Positions 17,362 through 26,411 of a stretch of DNA of 63,317 nt are shown here, one piece after another (position 1 is the first letter of the stretch; every line of letters starts with the position of its first letter). The stretch covers positions 1 through 63,317 of the forward strand of contig SHVY01000012.1 in NCBI GenBank assembly GCA_009694045.1. The letters are read 5' to 3'. The notes below the pieces were generated by a model. The model was given only the letters and a program-made list of their open reading frames with translations, did no database searches and was not told where the DNA came from. A program made the position numbers and the translations under genes. Origin of the DNA: Alphaproteobacteria bacterium (GTDB taxonomy: Bacteria > Pseudomonadota > Alphaproteobacteria > SP197).

Positions 17362-17948
17362 CCGAGCTCCTGTTGCTGCGCCACGGCCCCACCTCGGAGG
17401 CGACCGAGGCGCGGCTGAAGGGTCGGCTTGACGTGCCCCTGTCCGACGCGGGTCGCGCCGAGATCGCGGCTTGGCGCCTGCCGATACTGTTCGCGGCGGC
17501 GCGCTGGTACGCGAGCCCGCTGGCGCGGACCCGCGAGACGGCGACGATCCTTGGTCTTTCGGCCATCGCGGACCCGCGGCTGATCGAGATGGACTGGGGC
17601 CGCTGGGAGGGGCATTCGCTCGAAGAGTTGCGGGCGGCGGACCCCGAAGGCGTCGCCGCCAACGAGGCGCGGGGCCTCGACTTCCGGCCCCCCGGCGGCG
17701 AAAGTCCGCGGACCGTGCAGGCGCGCCTGATGCCCTGGCTGGCGGAGGCCGCGGCGGCCGCCGGGCCGGTGGGCGCCGTCACCCACAAGGGCGTCATCCG
17801 CGCGCTCATCGGGCTTGCCACCGGCTGGGATTTCCTCGGCCCGCCCCCGGCCAGGATCGGGTACGGCCTGGGCTATCACCTGCGGCTCGGCCGCGATGGA
17901 ACTCCCGCGGTGGTGCGCCCGGGCTTTGCCCTCGGGAGCGAGCCATAG
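17358..17948 (+). CDS. histidine phosphatase family protein
   Basis: This 196-residue phosphoglycerate-mutase-like phosphatase has the phospho-histidine motif LLRHGPT at residues 5-11, a second arginine in SPLARTRETA, the acid Glu-Met-Asp-Trp region, and the late catalytic histidine in VTHKGVIRA. The GTG start lies in the previous stop codon. In this operon it probably removes phosphate from a sugar, glycan or lipid carrier intermediate; the sequence does not identify which. Confidence 0.85.
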   Translation: MTELLLLRHGPTSEATEARLKGRLDVPLSDAGRAEIAAWRLPILFAAARWYASPLARTRETATILGLSAIADPRLIEMDWGRWEGHSLEELRAADPEGVAANEARGLDFRPPGGESPRTVQARLMPWLAEAAAAAGPVGAVTHKGVIRALIGLATGWDFLGPPPARIGYGLGYHLRLGRDGTPAVVRPGFALGSEP

Positions 17949-17956
17949 GGTCCCGT

Positions 17957-19090
17957 CTGCTGTTCCATGTCCAGCACCTGCTGGGCACCGGCCATCTGAT
18001 GCGCACGGCCCTGATCGCCAATGCCGCGGCAAGGCGGGGCCATGCGGTCTGGATCGCCAGCGGCGGCCTGCCGGTTCACGGCCTCGATCTGGGCGCCGGG
18101 CGATTGGTGCAGCTCCCCCCCCTCGCCGCCGCCGACGCGAGCTTCCGCCGCTTGGTGGATGAACGCGGCCGCGACGTCGACGCCGATTGGTGGGAGCGGC
18201 GCCGCGCGGCACTCGATGCCGCGATCGCCGAGGCCCGGCCCCAGGCCTTCGTCGTCGAGCAGTTTCCGTTCGGCCGGCGCAAGCTCGCGCGCGAGCTGGT
18301 TCCCGTGCTCGAGCGGGCCCGGGCCGCGCGGGTGTCCGTGATCTGTTCGGTCCGCGACGTGCTGACGGCGCGCGACGACCCGTCCCGCGACCGCGAGATG
18401 GCGGAGCTCGCCCGGCGGCTGTGCGACACGGTCCTGGTGCACGGCGACCCGAGGGTGCTGCCCTTCGGGGCGAGCTTCCCGGCGGCCGACACGATCGCCG
18501 ACCTCGTGCACTACACCGGGTATGTCGCCCCCCCGGCCGCGCCGAAAACCGAGCGGGGCGACGAGATTCTGGTGTCCGCCGGCGGGGGCGCGGTGGGCGA
18601 ACCCCTGCTGGTCGCGGCGCTGGACGCGGCCCGGCAGGGGCGCCACCCCTGGCGCATCCTCGCGGGAGGCGGCATCGCCGCGGCGCGATTCGACGCCCTG
18701 GTCGCGGCCGCCCCCGCCAATGCCCTGGTCGAGCGCAACCGGGCGGATTTCCGAGCCCTGCTCGCACGATGCGCTGTCTCGGTCTCGCAAGGCGGGTACA
18801 ATACGGTGCTGGAGACCCTGACAGCGGGAGCCCGCGCCGTGATCGTTCCCTTCGCCACCGACGGCCAGACCGAACAAAGCCAGCGCGCAAGGCGGATGGC
18901 CGCGCTCGGCCTGGTGGACGTGGTCGACGAGGCGACGCTGTCCGGGGCGACGCTGTCCGGGGCCGTCGCGACCGCCCTGCTGCGGCCAGCCGGCGGCACG
19001 CCCGCCCTCGACGTCGGCGGCGCCGAGCGAACCGTCGCGCTCATCGAGGACCTTATCGCCAGACACCATGCCGACCTGGCGCGCGCTTGA
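17957..19090 (+). CDS. second MurG/COG4671-type glycosyltransferase, non-canonical start
   Basis: This protein of about 377 residues is related to the first gene of the operon. It has LLFHVQHLLGTGHLMR at its N-terminus and SQGGYNTVLETLTAG near residue 280. The conserved N-terminal loop lies upstream of the first in-frame ATG (17999), and there is no in-frame ATG, GTG or TTG between the previous stop and the motif. Translation must therefore start at an ATA (17945, overlapping the TAG stop, with GGGAG upstream) or a CTG (17957 or 17960), unless a sequence error is present. A short direct repeat (GCGACGCTGTCCGGG twice at about 18932-18962) sits near the C-terminus. Confidence 0.75.
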   Translation: MLFHVQHLLGTGHLMRTALIANAAARRGHAVWIASGGLPVHGLDLGAGRLVQLPPLAAADASFRRLVDERGRDVDADWWERRRAALDAAIAEARPQAFVVEQFPFGRRKLARELVPVLERARAARVSVICSVRDVLTARDDPSRDREMAELARRLCDTVLVHGDPRVLPFGASFPAADTIADLVHYTGYVAPPAAPKTERGDEILVSAGGGAVGEPLLVAALDAARQGRHPWRILAGGGIAAARFDALVAAAPANALVERNRADFRALLARCAVSVSQGGYNTVLETLTAGARAVIVPFATDGQTEQSQRARRMAALGLVDVVDEATLSGATLSGAVATALLRPAGGTPALDVGGAERTVALIEDLIARHHADLARA

Positions 19091-19823
19091 GGGGGAGCTC
19101 GACCGGTGGACCGAGACCGGTTCCGCCGCCACGTTCTGGTGGCGCGACGATGACGCCGGACCGGCCGGGCCGGAGCTGCGGCGCCTGCTTGACCTCGGCC
19201 GGATGCTGAACGTCGGGTTGGGCCTCGCGGTGGTGCCGACCTGGCTCGAGGAGTCGGCGGCCGCCATGATCGTCGCCGCCGGGACCATTGACGTCCTGCA
19301 ACATGGTTATGCCCATGCGAGCCATGCCGAAGGCGACGCCAAGAAGAGCGAGTTTCCCGCGAGCCGGCCCCTGGATCGCGCCGTCGCGGACCTGCGCGCG
19401 GGGCGCGTGGGATTGCACGCGCGATTCGGGCGGCAAGCCATGGCGGTCCTGGTGCCGCCGTGGAACCGAATCGCCCCCGCCGTGGTGGCGCGGCTGGCGG
19501 AGGCGGGCCTGACCGGACTCTCCACGTTCGGCCCCCGTGCGGCCACAGGGACCCTGACGGTCAACACCCACGTCGACGTCATCGCCTGGCGGTACGGCCG
19601 CGGTTTCGTTGGCGAGGCGGCGGCCCTGGCCGTCACCATCGGACATCTGCGGGCGCGGCGCGAGGGCGAGGTCGATCGGCACGAGCCGACCGGGCTCCTC
19701 ACCCACCATCGCGTCCAGGACGAAGCCACCTGGGGGTTCGTCGGGGCGTTCGTCCGGGCGACTCGCGGACACCCGGCCGCGCGCTGGCTGTCCCCCCGCG
19801 CCGCCTTCGCGAGGGCCACGTGA
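19068..19823 (+). CDS. polysaccharide deacetylase family protein
   Basis: This 251-residue protein with a NodB-like fold contains FWWRDDDAG near residue 25 (the Asp-Asp metal/catalytic motif), VLQHGYAHASHA near 77 (H-x-x-x-H metal ligands) and LVPPWNRI near 127. The family removes N- or O-acetyl groups from polysaccharides. No signal peptide is visible, so it would act on a cytoplasmic, lipid-linked intermediate. It overlaps the preceding glycosyltransferase by 23 bases and the next gene by four, so the operon is tightly coupled. Confidence 0.8.
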   Translation: MPTWRALEGELDRWTETGSAATFWWRDDDAGPAGPELRRLLDLGRMLNVGLGLAVVPTWLEESAAAMIVAAGTIDVLQHGYAHASHAEGDAKKSEFPASRPLDRAVADLRAGRVGLHARFGRQAMAVLVPPWNRIAPAVVARLAEAGLTGLSTFGPRAATGTLTVNTHVDVIAWRYGRGFVGEAAALAVTIGHLRARREGEVDRHEPTGLLTHHRVQDEATWGFVGAFVRATRGHPAARWLSPRAAFARAT

Positions 19824-20329
19824 GCGCGCAGGCCCTGCGGTACTCCTGGCGCACCCTCGGTCCGGACTACGCCCGGGCCGGTGCCGGCTTCGCTCTGACC
19901 GGAGGACCGCTGATCCTGGTCCCGGCGGCCCCGGTCGTCGTCGCCGTCTTGGCCGCCATGGCGGCCTTGTTCATTCTGTTCGCAGCGCGCACGGCGATAC
20001 GCCACGGGACGAGGTTGATCCTGTCGGAGACCGCGCTCCGGACCGAGGGTCCCTTCGCGCGATCCCTGCCCTGGGCGAGCCTGCGGGGCATGAAGCTTGC
20101 CTATTACGCGACCCGGCGGGACCGGAAAGGGGGCTGGATGCAGCTCCGCCTGCGCGGCTATCACGGTAGTTTGACCGTGGATTCCGGGATTGACCGCTTC
20201 CCCGACATCGTGCGGATGGCCTATGGTGCGGCACGCTGCAACGGCTTGCGCCTAGGCGGTGCCACCATCGCCAACGTGGCCGCGATGGGTCTTGCCCGCG
20301 ACGACGACAACGAGGGGCCGAACCCGTGA
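19820..20329 (+). CDS. small membrane protein of unknown function
   Basis: This 169-residue protein starts with GTG in the stop of the deacetylase gene. It has a hydrophobic hairpin (about residues 25-58, two membrane segments separated by a short turn) followed by a soluble beta-rich tail of about 100 residues (SETALRTEGPFARSLPW...), reminiscent of bacterial PH-like domains. I do not recognise a specific family. It is the last gene of the glycan operon and overlaps the peptide transporter ATPase gene by four bases. Confidence 0.65.
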   Translation: MSAQALRYSWRTLGPDYARAGAGFALTGGPLILVPAAPVVVAVLAAMAALFILFAARTAIRHGTRLILSETALRTEGPFARSLPWASLRGMKLAYYATRRDRKGGWMQLRLRGYHGSLTVDSGIDRFPDIVRMAYGAARCNGLRLGGATIANVAAMGLARDDDNEGPNP

Positions 20330-22176
20330 CCGACCTGGTGACGATTCGCGATCTGGCCGTGGATTTCCAGATCGGCGAAGCCAAGGTGGAGGCGGTGCGC
20401 GGGGTCAGCATGTCGATCCGCTCCGGCACGACCCTCGCCCTGGTCGGCGAATCGGGATCGGGCAAGACGGTGGTGTCGCAGGCGCTGCTGCGCCTCCTGC
20501 CGCGCAACGCCCAGATCACCCGGGGCCAGATCCTGCTGCACGATCCCGACGGGGCCGGCACCGTGGACATTGCCCAACTGGACGCCGATGGACCCGCCAT
20601 GCGGGCGATCCGCGGCAACCGCATGTCGATTATCTTCCAGGAACCGATGACGTCGCTGTCGCCCCTGCATACGATCGGCGATCAGGTGGGCGAATCCCTG
20701 AAGCTGCATCGCGGCCTCGGACGGGCCGACGTCCGCTCGATCACGATCGAGATGTTGCGGATGGTGGGGTTCCCCGATCCGGTGACGGCGTACCGGACCT
20801 ATCCGTTCGAGCTGTCCGGTGGCCTGCGCCAGCGCGCCATGATCGCCATGGCCCTGGTGTGCCGCCCGGCCCTGCTGATCGCGGACGAGCCGACCACCGC
20901 GCTCGACGTCACCATCCAGGCGCAGATCCTGAAGCTGGTGGCCGACCTGCAGCGGGACTTGGGGATGGCGGTGCTGATGATCACCCACGACCTGGGCGTC
21001 GTCGCCAACGTCGCCCGCGAAGTCGTCGTCATGTATCACGGTCAGGTCATGGAGGCCGGCAGCATCGAGGACATCTTCCACCGCCCCGGCCATCCGTACT
21101 TGAGGGCCTTGTTGCGGGCGGTGCCGCGCTTCAGCATGGGCGCCGATGAACGGCTGGTCCCCTTGCGCGAGATTGCCCCGCCGGAGACGATCGGTTGGCA
21201 CCGGGAGGCATGGCCCGACGGCGCCGAGAACGCGGGCCCGCTGCTCGAGGTCCGGGGGCTCGGCAAGCGGTTCGCGATTCGCGGTGGCAAGCCGCTGGGC
21301 GGCGGCGCCGCGGTGCATCGCGCGGTGATCGACGTGAGCTTCGCCATCCAGCGGGGCGAATGCCTGGGGTTGGTCGGCGAATCCGGGTGCGGCAAGACCA
21401 CCACCAGCAAGCTGATCCTGAAGGCCCTGAACGCCGACGCCGGGTCCATACGCTTCAACGATCGCGGCCGGATCGTGGACGTGGCGAGCCTCGCGGGCGC
21501 CGACCTGATGCGCTTCCGGCGCCGGGTGCAGTTCATCTTCCAGGATCCGTTCTCGTCCCTGAACCCGCGCATGACGGTGATGGACATCCTGGCCGAGCCG
21601 CTGGAGATCCACCGGCTCGGCACGCCCGCCGAGCGCACCGAGCGGGTCAAGGAGCTGATGCGCCTGGTCGGGCTCGACACCCGCCACCTGGGCCGCTACC
21701 CGCACAGCTTCTCGGGCGGGCAGCGGCAGCGCATCGGCATCGCCCGGGCGCTGGCGCTGGAGCCCGATCTGCTGATCTGCGACGAGCCCGTATCGGCCCT
21801 GGACGTGTCGATCCAGGCCCAGATCCTGAACCTGCTGAAGGATTTGCAGCAGAAGCTCGGGCTCACCTACCTGTTCATCTCGCACAACCTGGCGGTGGTC
21901 GACTACATGGCCGACCGCATCGCGGTGATGTGCGCCGGGCGCATCGTGGAGACGGCCCCGACCGCCACCTTGTTCGCCAACCCGACGCATCCCTATACCC
22001 GGGCCCTGGTCGCGGCCGTACCGGAGCCGAGCCTGGATCGCCGGCTGGACCTCGCGGCCCTGATGGCGGGCAAGGCTTCGGACCCGACGGCCTGGCCGGC
22101 GCCCTTCACCATTCCCGCGGGCGAGGATATGGGTCTCATCGATTTGGGCGGCGGCCATTGGGTGCTGGCGGCATGA
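20326..22176 (+). CDS. peptide-type ABC transporter, tandem ATP-binding protein
   Basis: This 616-residue protein carries two complete ABC ATPase domains of the Dpp/Opp class. The first has GESGSGKT (41-48), [10 protein letters not shown] and [12 protein letters not shown]. The second has GESGCGKT (351-358), FSGGQRQR and [12 protein letters not shown]. The oligopeptide-transport C-terminal extension ([14 protein letters not shown]) is visible after the second. The fused arrangement is like YejF or GsiA. It energises the permeases encoded at 24133 and 25125. The GTG start lies within the stop of the upstream membrane-protein gene. Confidence 0.9.
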   Translation: MTDLVTIRDLAVDFQIGEAKVEAVRGVSMSIRSGTTLALVGESGSGKTVVSQALLRLLPRNAQITRGQILLHDPDGAGTVDIAQLDADGPAMRAIRGNRMSIIFQEPMTSLSPLHTIGDQVGESLKLHRGLGRADVRSITIEMLRMVGFPDPVTAYRTYPFELSGGLRQRAMIAMALVCRPALLIADEPTTALDVTIQAQILKLVADLQRDLGMAVLMITHDLGVVANVAREVVVMYHGQVMEAGSIEDIFHRPGHPYLRALLRAVPRFSMGADERLVPLREIAPPETIGWHREAWPDGAENAGPLLEVRGLGKRFAIRGGKPLGGGAAVHRAVIDVSFAIQRGECLGLVGESGCGKTTTSKLILKALNADAGSIRFNDRGRIVDVASLAGADLMRFRRRVQFIFQDPFSSLNPRMTVMDILAEPLEIHRLGTPAERTERVKELMRLVGLDTRHLGRYPHSFSGGQRQRIGIARALALEPDLLICDEPVSALDVSIQAQILNLLKDLQQKLGLTYLFISHNLAVVDYMADRIAVMCAGRIVETAPTATLFANPTHPYTRALVAAVPEPSLDRRLDLAALMAGKASDPTAWPAPFTIPAGEDMGLIDLGGGHWVLAA

Positions 22177-24083
22177 GAATGCTCGCGCGGCTCGCCCTGC
22201 TGGTGCTCCTCGGCGGGCCCGCGGCGGCCGGGGGCTACCAGGAACCGCCGTTCCTCGCGGAGGCCGTGGCGAGCGGTACCCTGCCGCCGGTCGATCGGCG
22301 CGTGCCAGACGAGCCCCTGGTGTGGCGGCCCGGCGCGGGCAAGGCTGTCGGCGTCTATGGTGGTGACTGGCGCACCATGATCCACCGCGAGAAGGACGTG
22401 CGCCTTCTGGCGGTCTACGGCTACGCCCGCTTGGTGGGATACGACGAGGACTACGGGATCCATCCCGACCTGCTGGCCGATGTGACGGTGGCGGATGAAC
22501 GGGTCTTCACCCTGCGCCTGCGCCGGGGGCACCGGTGGTCGGACGGCGCTCCGTTTACGGTCGAGGACTTCCGCTACTGGTGGGAGGACGTGGCCAACGA
22601 CCCGGATTTGAGCCCCACTGGGCCGCCGCAGGTCCTGATCGTCGACGGCGAGGCGCCGACCGTGACCTTTCCCGACGCGGTGACCGTTGTCTATGCCTGG
22701 ACGCGGCCGAACCCCTTCTTCCTGCCCGCCATGGCGTCGACCACGCCCCTCTTCATCTTCGGCCCGGCGCACTATCTGAAGCAGTTCCATGCCCGCTTCG
22801 CCGACCCTGCGATTCTCGAGGACTTGGTCGAGGAGGCGGGTCAGGAAGGCTGGGCCGCCCTGCACAACCAGATCGACAACATGTACCGGTCCGACAACCC
22901 CAACCTGCCCACGCTGCAGCCCTGGGTCCTGACGACCGCGGGTCCATCGAAGCGCTACGTGGCGGTGCGCAATCCCTACTACCACCGGGTTGATCCCGAT
23001 GGCCGGCAGCTTCCCTACATCGATCGCCTGCTGCTCGAAGTCGTCGACAGCAAACTGATCCCGGCGAAGTCCGGCGCCGGCGGGGCCGACCTTCAGGGGC
23101 GGGGCCTGAACTTCAACAACTACACGTTCCTCAAGGACGCCGAGGCCGGCCACGATTATGCGGTCTATCTGTGGCGCACCGCCGTGGGCGCGCAGCAGGC
23201 GTTGTACCCGAACCTCAGCGTGGTCGATCCCGTATGGCGCACGCTGCTGCGCGACGCTCGGTTCCGCCGCGCCCTGTCGCTGGCGATCGACCGGCACGAG
23301 ATCAACCAAGTCATCTATTACGGGCTGGCGGTCGAGGGCAACAACACGGTGCTTCCCTGGAGCCCGCTGTTCGAGGACGACTACCGCACGCGCTGGGCGA
23401 CCTTCGATCTCGCCGCCGCCAATGCCCTGCTGGACGAGATCGGCCTGGTGGCACGCGACGGCCGTGGCGTGCGGCTTCTGCCCGACGGCCGGCCCCTGGA
23501 GATCGTGGTCGAGACCGCCGGCGAGGACACCGAGCAGTCCGACGTGTTGGAGCTGGTGCACGATAGTTGGCTCCAGATTGGGGCGAAGCTCTACACCAAA
23601 CCCCTGCAGCGCGAGGTTCTGCGCAATCGGGTATTCGCCGGCGAAACGGTGATGTCGATCTGGTCCGGCTATGAGAACGCCGTGCCCACCGCCGACATGA
23701 GCCCCTTCGAATTCGCCCCCACCATGCAGCAGTCGCTGCAATGGCCGATGTGGGGCCAGTACTTCGAGACCGGCGGCGAGTCCGGCGAGCCCGTAGACCT
23801 GCCCGAGGCGCAACGGCTGATGGACTTGAACGACCGCTGGCGCCTGACCGAGTCCATGGCGGAACGCGAGGCGATCTGGCGGGAGATGATCGCGATCAAC
23901 GTGGATCAGGTCTATACCATCGGCCTGGCCAGCGGTACCTTGCAGCCCATCGTGGTCAGCAAGCGCCTGAACAACGTGCCCAGCGAGGGGATCTTCAATT
24001 GGGAACCGGGGGCGCAGTTCGGCGTCTATCGCCCCGACACGTTCTGGTTCTCGCCCGAAGGCGCCGAGTCCGTCAGCAACTGA
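22173..24083 (+). CDS. peptide-type ABC transporter substrate-binding protein
   Basis: This 636-residue periplasmic binding protein of the SBP_bac_5 class has a signal peptide ([19 protein letters not shown], cleavage about residue 20). The core contains LADVTVADERVFTLRLRRGHRWSDG and the FRRALSLAIDRHEIN segment typical of oligopeptide/nickel-type binding proteins. At over 600 residues it belongs to the long YejA-like group. The binding specificity cannot be read from the sequence. The ATG overlaps the ATPase stop (ATGA). Confidence 0.88.
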   Translation: MRMLARLALLVLLGGPAAAGGYQEPPFLAEAVASGTLPPVDRRVPDEPLVWRPGAGKAVGVYGGDWRTMIHREKDVRLLAVYGYARLVGYDEDYGIHPDLLADVTVADERVFTLRLRRGHRWSDGAPFTVEDFRYWWEDVANDPDLSPTGPPQVLIVDGEAPTVTFPDAVTVVYAWTRPNPFFLPAMASTTPLFIFGPAHYLKQFHARFADPAILEDLVEEAGQEGWAALHNQIDNMYRSDNPNLPTLQPWVLTTAGPSKRYVAVRNPYYHRVDPDGRQLPYIDRLLLEVVDSKLIPAKSGAGGADLQGRGLNFNNYTFLKDAEAGHDYAVYLWRTAVGAQQALYPNLSVVDPVWRTLLRDARFRRALSLAIDRHEINQVIYYGLAVEGNNTVLPWSPLFEDDYRTRWATFDLAAANALLDEIGLVARDGRGVRLLPDGRPLEIVVETAGEDTEQSDVLELVHDSWLQIGAKLYTKPLQREVLRNRVFAGETVMSIWSGYENAVPTADMSPFEFAPTMQQSLQWPMWGQYFETGGESGEPVDLPEAQRLMDLNDRWRLTESMAEREAIWREMIAINVDQVYTIGLASGTLQPIVVSKRLNNVPSEGIFNWEPGAQFGVYRPDTFWFSPEGAESVSN

Positions 24084-24132
24084 TGGCCCGCCCCGTCCCT
24101 AACCCCGCACGTTCGGCCACGGGCGCCCGCGC

Positions 24133-25128
24133 GTGCTGACCTTCATCGCCCACCGCATCCTGATCATGATCCCGACGCTGCTGGGGATCAGCCTGCTGAC
24201 GTTCGTCATCATCCAGCTTCCGCCCGGCGACTACCTGACGACCTACGTCGCCGAGCTCCAGGCCCAGGGCGAAATGGCGGACGAGAAGATCGCCTTTCTG
24301 CGCGAGACCTACGGCCTCGACCAGCCGATGTGGAAGCAGTACCTGGTCTGGCTGGCCGGGCTGCTGCAGGGCGACATGGGTTACTCGTTCGAGTTCAACC
24401 TGCCGGCGTCCGAGGTGATCGGCGATCAGCTCCTGCTCACGTTCATCCTGTCGTTCGCGACGGTCTTGTTCACCTATGTGGTTTCCTTCCCGATCGGGGT
24501 CTATTCGGCGACCCACCAGTATTCGATCAGCGACTACGGGCTCACCTTCCTGGGCTTCCTCGGGCTCGCTACCCCCAACTTCCTGCTCGCGCTCGTGCTG
24601 CTCTACGTCGCCAACGTGACGTTTGGCATCTCGATCGGCGGGATGATGGATCCGGAGTACCTGGACCAGCCGTGGAGCTGGGGCAAGCTCTGGTCGATCC
24701 TCGCGCACCTCTGGGTGCCGGTGCTGGTGATCGGCACCTCGGGCACGGCCGGGATGATCCGCCGCCTGCGCGCCAACCTGCTCGACGAGTTGCAGAAGCA
24801 ATACGTGGTGACCGCGCGGGCCAAGGGACTGTCGCCGTTCCGGGTCCTGGTGAAGTATCCGCTGCGCATGGCGCTGAACCCGTTCATCGCCGATATAGGC
24901 AACCTGCTGCCGCAGGTGATCTCGGGTGCCGCGATCGTCTCGGTGGTGCTGTCCCTGCCGACCACCGGCCCCATGCTCCTGAATGCGCTCCGCACCCAGG
25001 ACATGTACCTCGCCGGATCGTTCCTGATGTGTTTGGCCCTGCTCACGGTGATCGGTGTCCTGGTCTCGGATCTGGCGCTGGCCTTGCTCGATCCCCGCAT
25101 CCGGCTCGGCGGCGGGGTGTCGCGATGA
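24133..25128 (+). CDS. peptide-type ABC transporter permease (DppB-like)
   Basis: This 331-residue integral membrane protein begins with MLTFIAHRILIMIPTLLGISLLTF, a standard DppB N-terminus. It carries the EAA-type coupling loop near YVVTARAKGLSPFRVLVKYPLRMALNP. About six membrane segments are visible. The start is GTG, 49 bases after the binding protein. It forms the translocation pore with the next gene, to which it is joined by an ATGA overlap. Confidence 0.9.
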   Translation: MLTFIAHRILIMIPTLLGISLLTFVIIQLPPGDYLTTYVAELQAQGEMADEKIAFLRETYGLDQPMWKQYLVWLAGLLQGDMGYSFEFNLPASEVIGDQLLLTFILSFATVLFTYVVSFPIGVYSATHQYSISDYGLTFLGFLGLATPNFLLALVLLYVANVTFGISIGGMMDPEYLDQPWSWGKLWSILAHLWVPVLVIGTSGTAGMIRRLRANLLDELQKQYVVTARAKGLSPFRVLVKYPLRMALNPFIADIGNLLPQVISGAAIVSVVLSLPTTGPMLLNALRTQDMYLAGSFLMCLALLTVIGVLVSDLALALLDPRIRLGGGVSR

Positions 25129-26285
25129 ACGGCGATCGGGCGCCCGAACACTACGTCTCGCCGGAACCGTTCGACGTCACGTCGATCGAGGCGATGACGC
25201 CGGCGCAGGAGCGCTACTTCCTCGCCTCGCAATGGACCCTGATGTGGTGGAAGCTGCGGCGCCATCGCCTAGCGGTGATATCGGGCGTGGTGCTCGGGGT
25301 TCTCTACTTCTCGATCCTCGTCTCCGAGGTGCTGGCCCCCTACAATCTGCACAGCCGGGACGTGAACCACCTCTTCGCGCCGCCGCAGCGGCTGCACCTG
25401 TTCCATGACGGCGCCTTGATCGGACCCTTCGTGTACGGCTACGACTATCGCCTGAACATGGACAACCTGCGGCGCGAGTACACGCCGAGCGACGAGAAGA
25501 TTCAGCGGGTCCGCTTCTTCTGCCTGGGCGACGACTATGAGTTCTGGGGCCTCGTCCCCGGCCGATTCCATGTGATGTGTCCGGCCGACGGCGGCACGCT
25601 GTACCTGCTTGGAACCGACCGGCTGGGCCGCGACGTGCTGTCGCGCATGATCGAGGGCGCCCGGGTCTCGCTCACCGTCGGGCTGGTTGGGATCACCATT
25701 AGCTTCATGCTCGGCATCGTGTTCGGCGGCGTCTCGGGCTACTACGGCGGCTGGATCGACAGCCTGGTGCAGCGGATCATCGAGATCATCCGCAGCTTCC
25801 CCGAGCTGCCGCTGTGGATGGCCCTGTCCGCCGCCCTGCCGGTGAACTGGAATCCGATCCTGATCTACTTCGGGATCACCATCATCCTCGGGCTGCTGGA
25901 CTGGACCGGGCTCGCCCGGGCGGTCCGCTCGAAACTGCTGGCGTTGCGCGAAGAGGACTTCGCCACCGCGGCGATGCTGCTCGGCGCGCGGCCCGCGCGC
26001 ATCATCTTCCGCCATCTGATGCCGAGCTTCGCGAGCCACCTGATCGCGTCGGCGACCCTGTCGGTGCCGGCGATGATCCTCGGCGAGACCGCGCTCTCGT
26101 TCCTCGGGCTCGGCCTCCGGCCGCCGATCACGAGCTGGGGCGTTCTGCTGAACGAGGCGCAGAACATCAATGTCGTCGCCCTCTACCCCTGGCTGATGCT
26201 GCCGGTGCTGCCGGTGATCGTCACGGTGCTGGCCTTCAACTTCCTGGGCGACGGCCTGCGCGACGCCGCCGATCCCTACCGCTAG
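25125..26285 (+). CDS. peptide-type ABC transporter permease (DppC/YejE-like)
   Basis: This 386-residue permease has an N-terminal cytoplasmic extension and a first membrane segment (about 50-70). A long periplasmic insertion of about 100 residues (PYNLHSRDVNHLF to MCPADGG) precedes the usual LLGTDRLGRDVLSRM block and the remaining five membrane segments. The coupling loop is in DFATAAMLLGARPARIIFRHLMPS. The extra periplasmic part is a feature of the longer YejE-type permeases. It ends the long plus-strand transcription unit. Confidence 0.88.
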   Translation: MNGDRAPEHYVSPEPFDVTSIEAMTPAQERYFLASQWTLMWWKLRRHRLAVISGVVLGVLYFSILVSEVLAPYNLHSRDVNHLFAPPQRLHLFHDGALIGPFVYGYDYRLNMDNLRREYTPSDEKIQRVRFFCLGDDYEFWGLVPGRFHVMCPADGGTLYLLGTDRLGRDVLSRMIEGARVSLTVGLVGITISFMLGIVFGGVSGYYGGWIDSLVQRIIEIIRSFPELPLWMALSAALPVNWNPILIYFGITIILGLLDWTGLARAVRSKLLALREEDFATAAMLLGARPARIIFRHLMPSFASHLIASATLSVPAMILGETALSFLGLGLRPPITSWGVLLNEAQNINVVALYPWLMLPVLPVIVTVLAFNFLGDGLRDAADPYR

Positions 26286-26361
26286 TGGTCCTACACAATC
26301 GCATGATTCGTCATCGTGTTTGGGGCGGACCACAGAATAAGAATCTTCCTAGGGGTTTGGC

Positions 26362-26387
26362 CCGACGGATCGTGAACGATCCGTCGG
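26362..26387. terminator. strong hairpin after the peptide transporter operon
   Basis: An 11-bp perfect stem (CCGACGGATCG) with a TGAA loop lies 76 bases after the last permease gene and 24 bases before the pirin gene. No T-run follows on either strand, so it may be a weak terminator, an mRNA-stabilising hairpin, or a protein-binding site. Apart from this hairpin I see nothing else in the 126-base gap. Confidence 0.5.
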
Positions 26388-26411
26388 AGTCAAAGCAATA
26401 GGCGCCAGGCG

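Noticed and set aside
26362-26387. The 11-bp hairpin as a riboswitch for the pirin gene
   Set aside because: It is a single simple stem-loop without the multi-helix architecture of known riboswitches.
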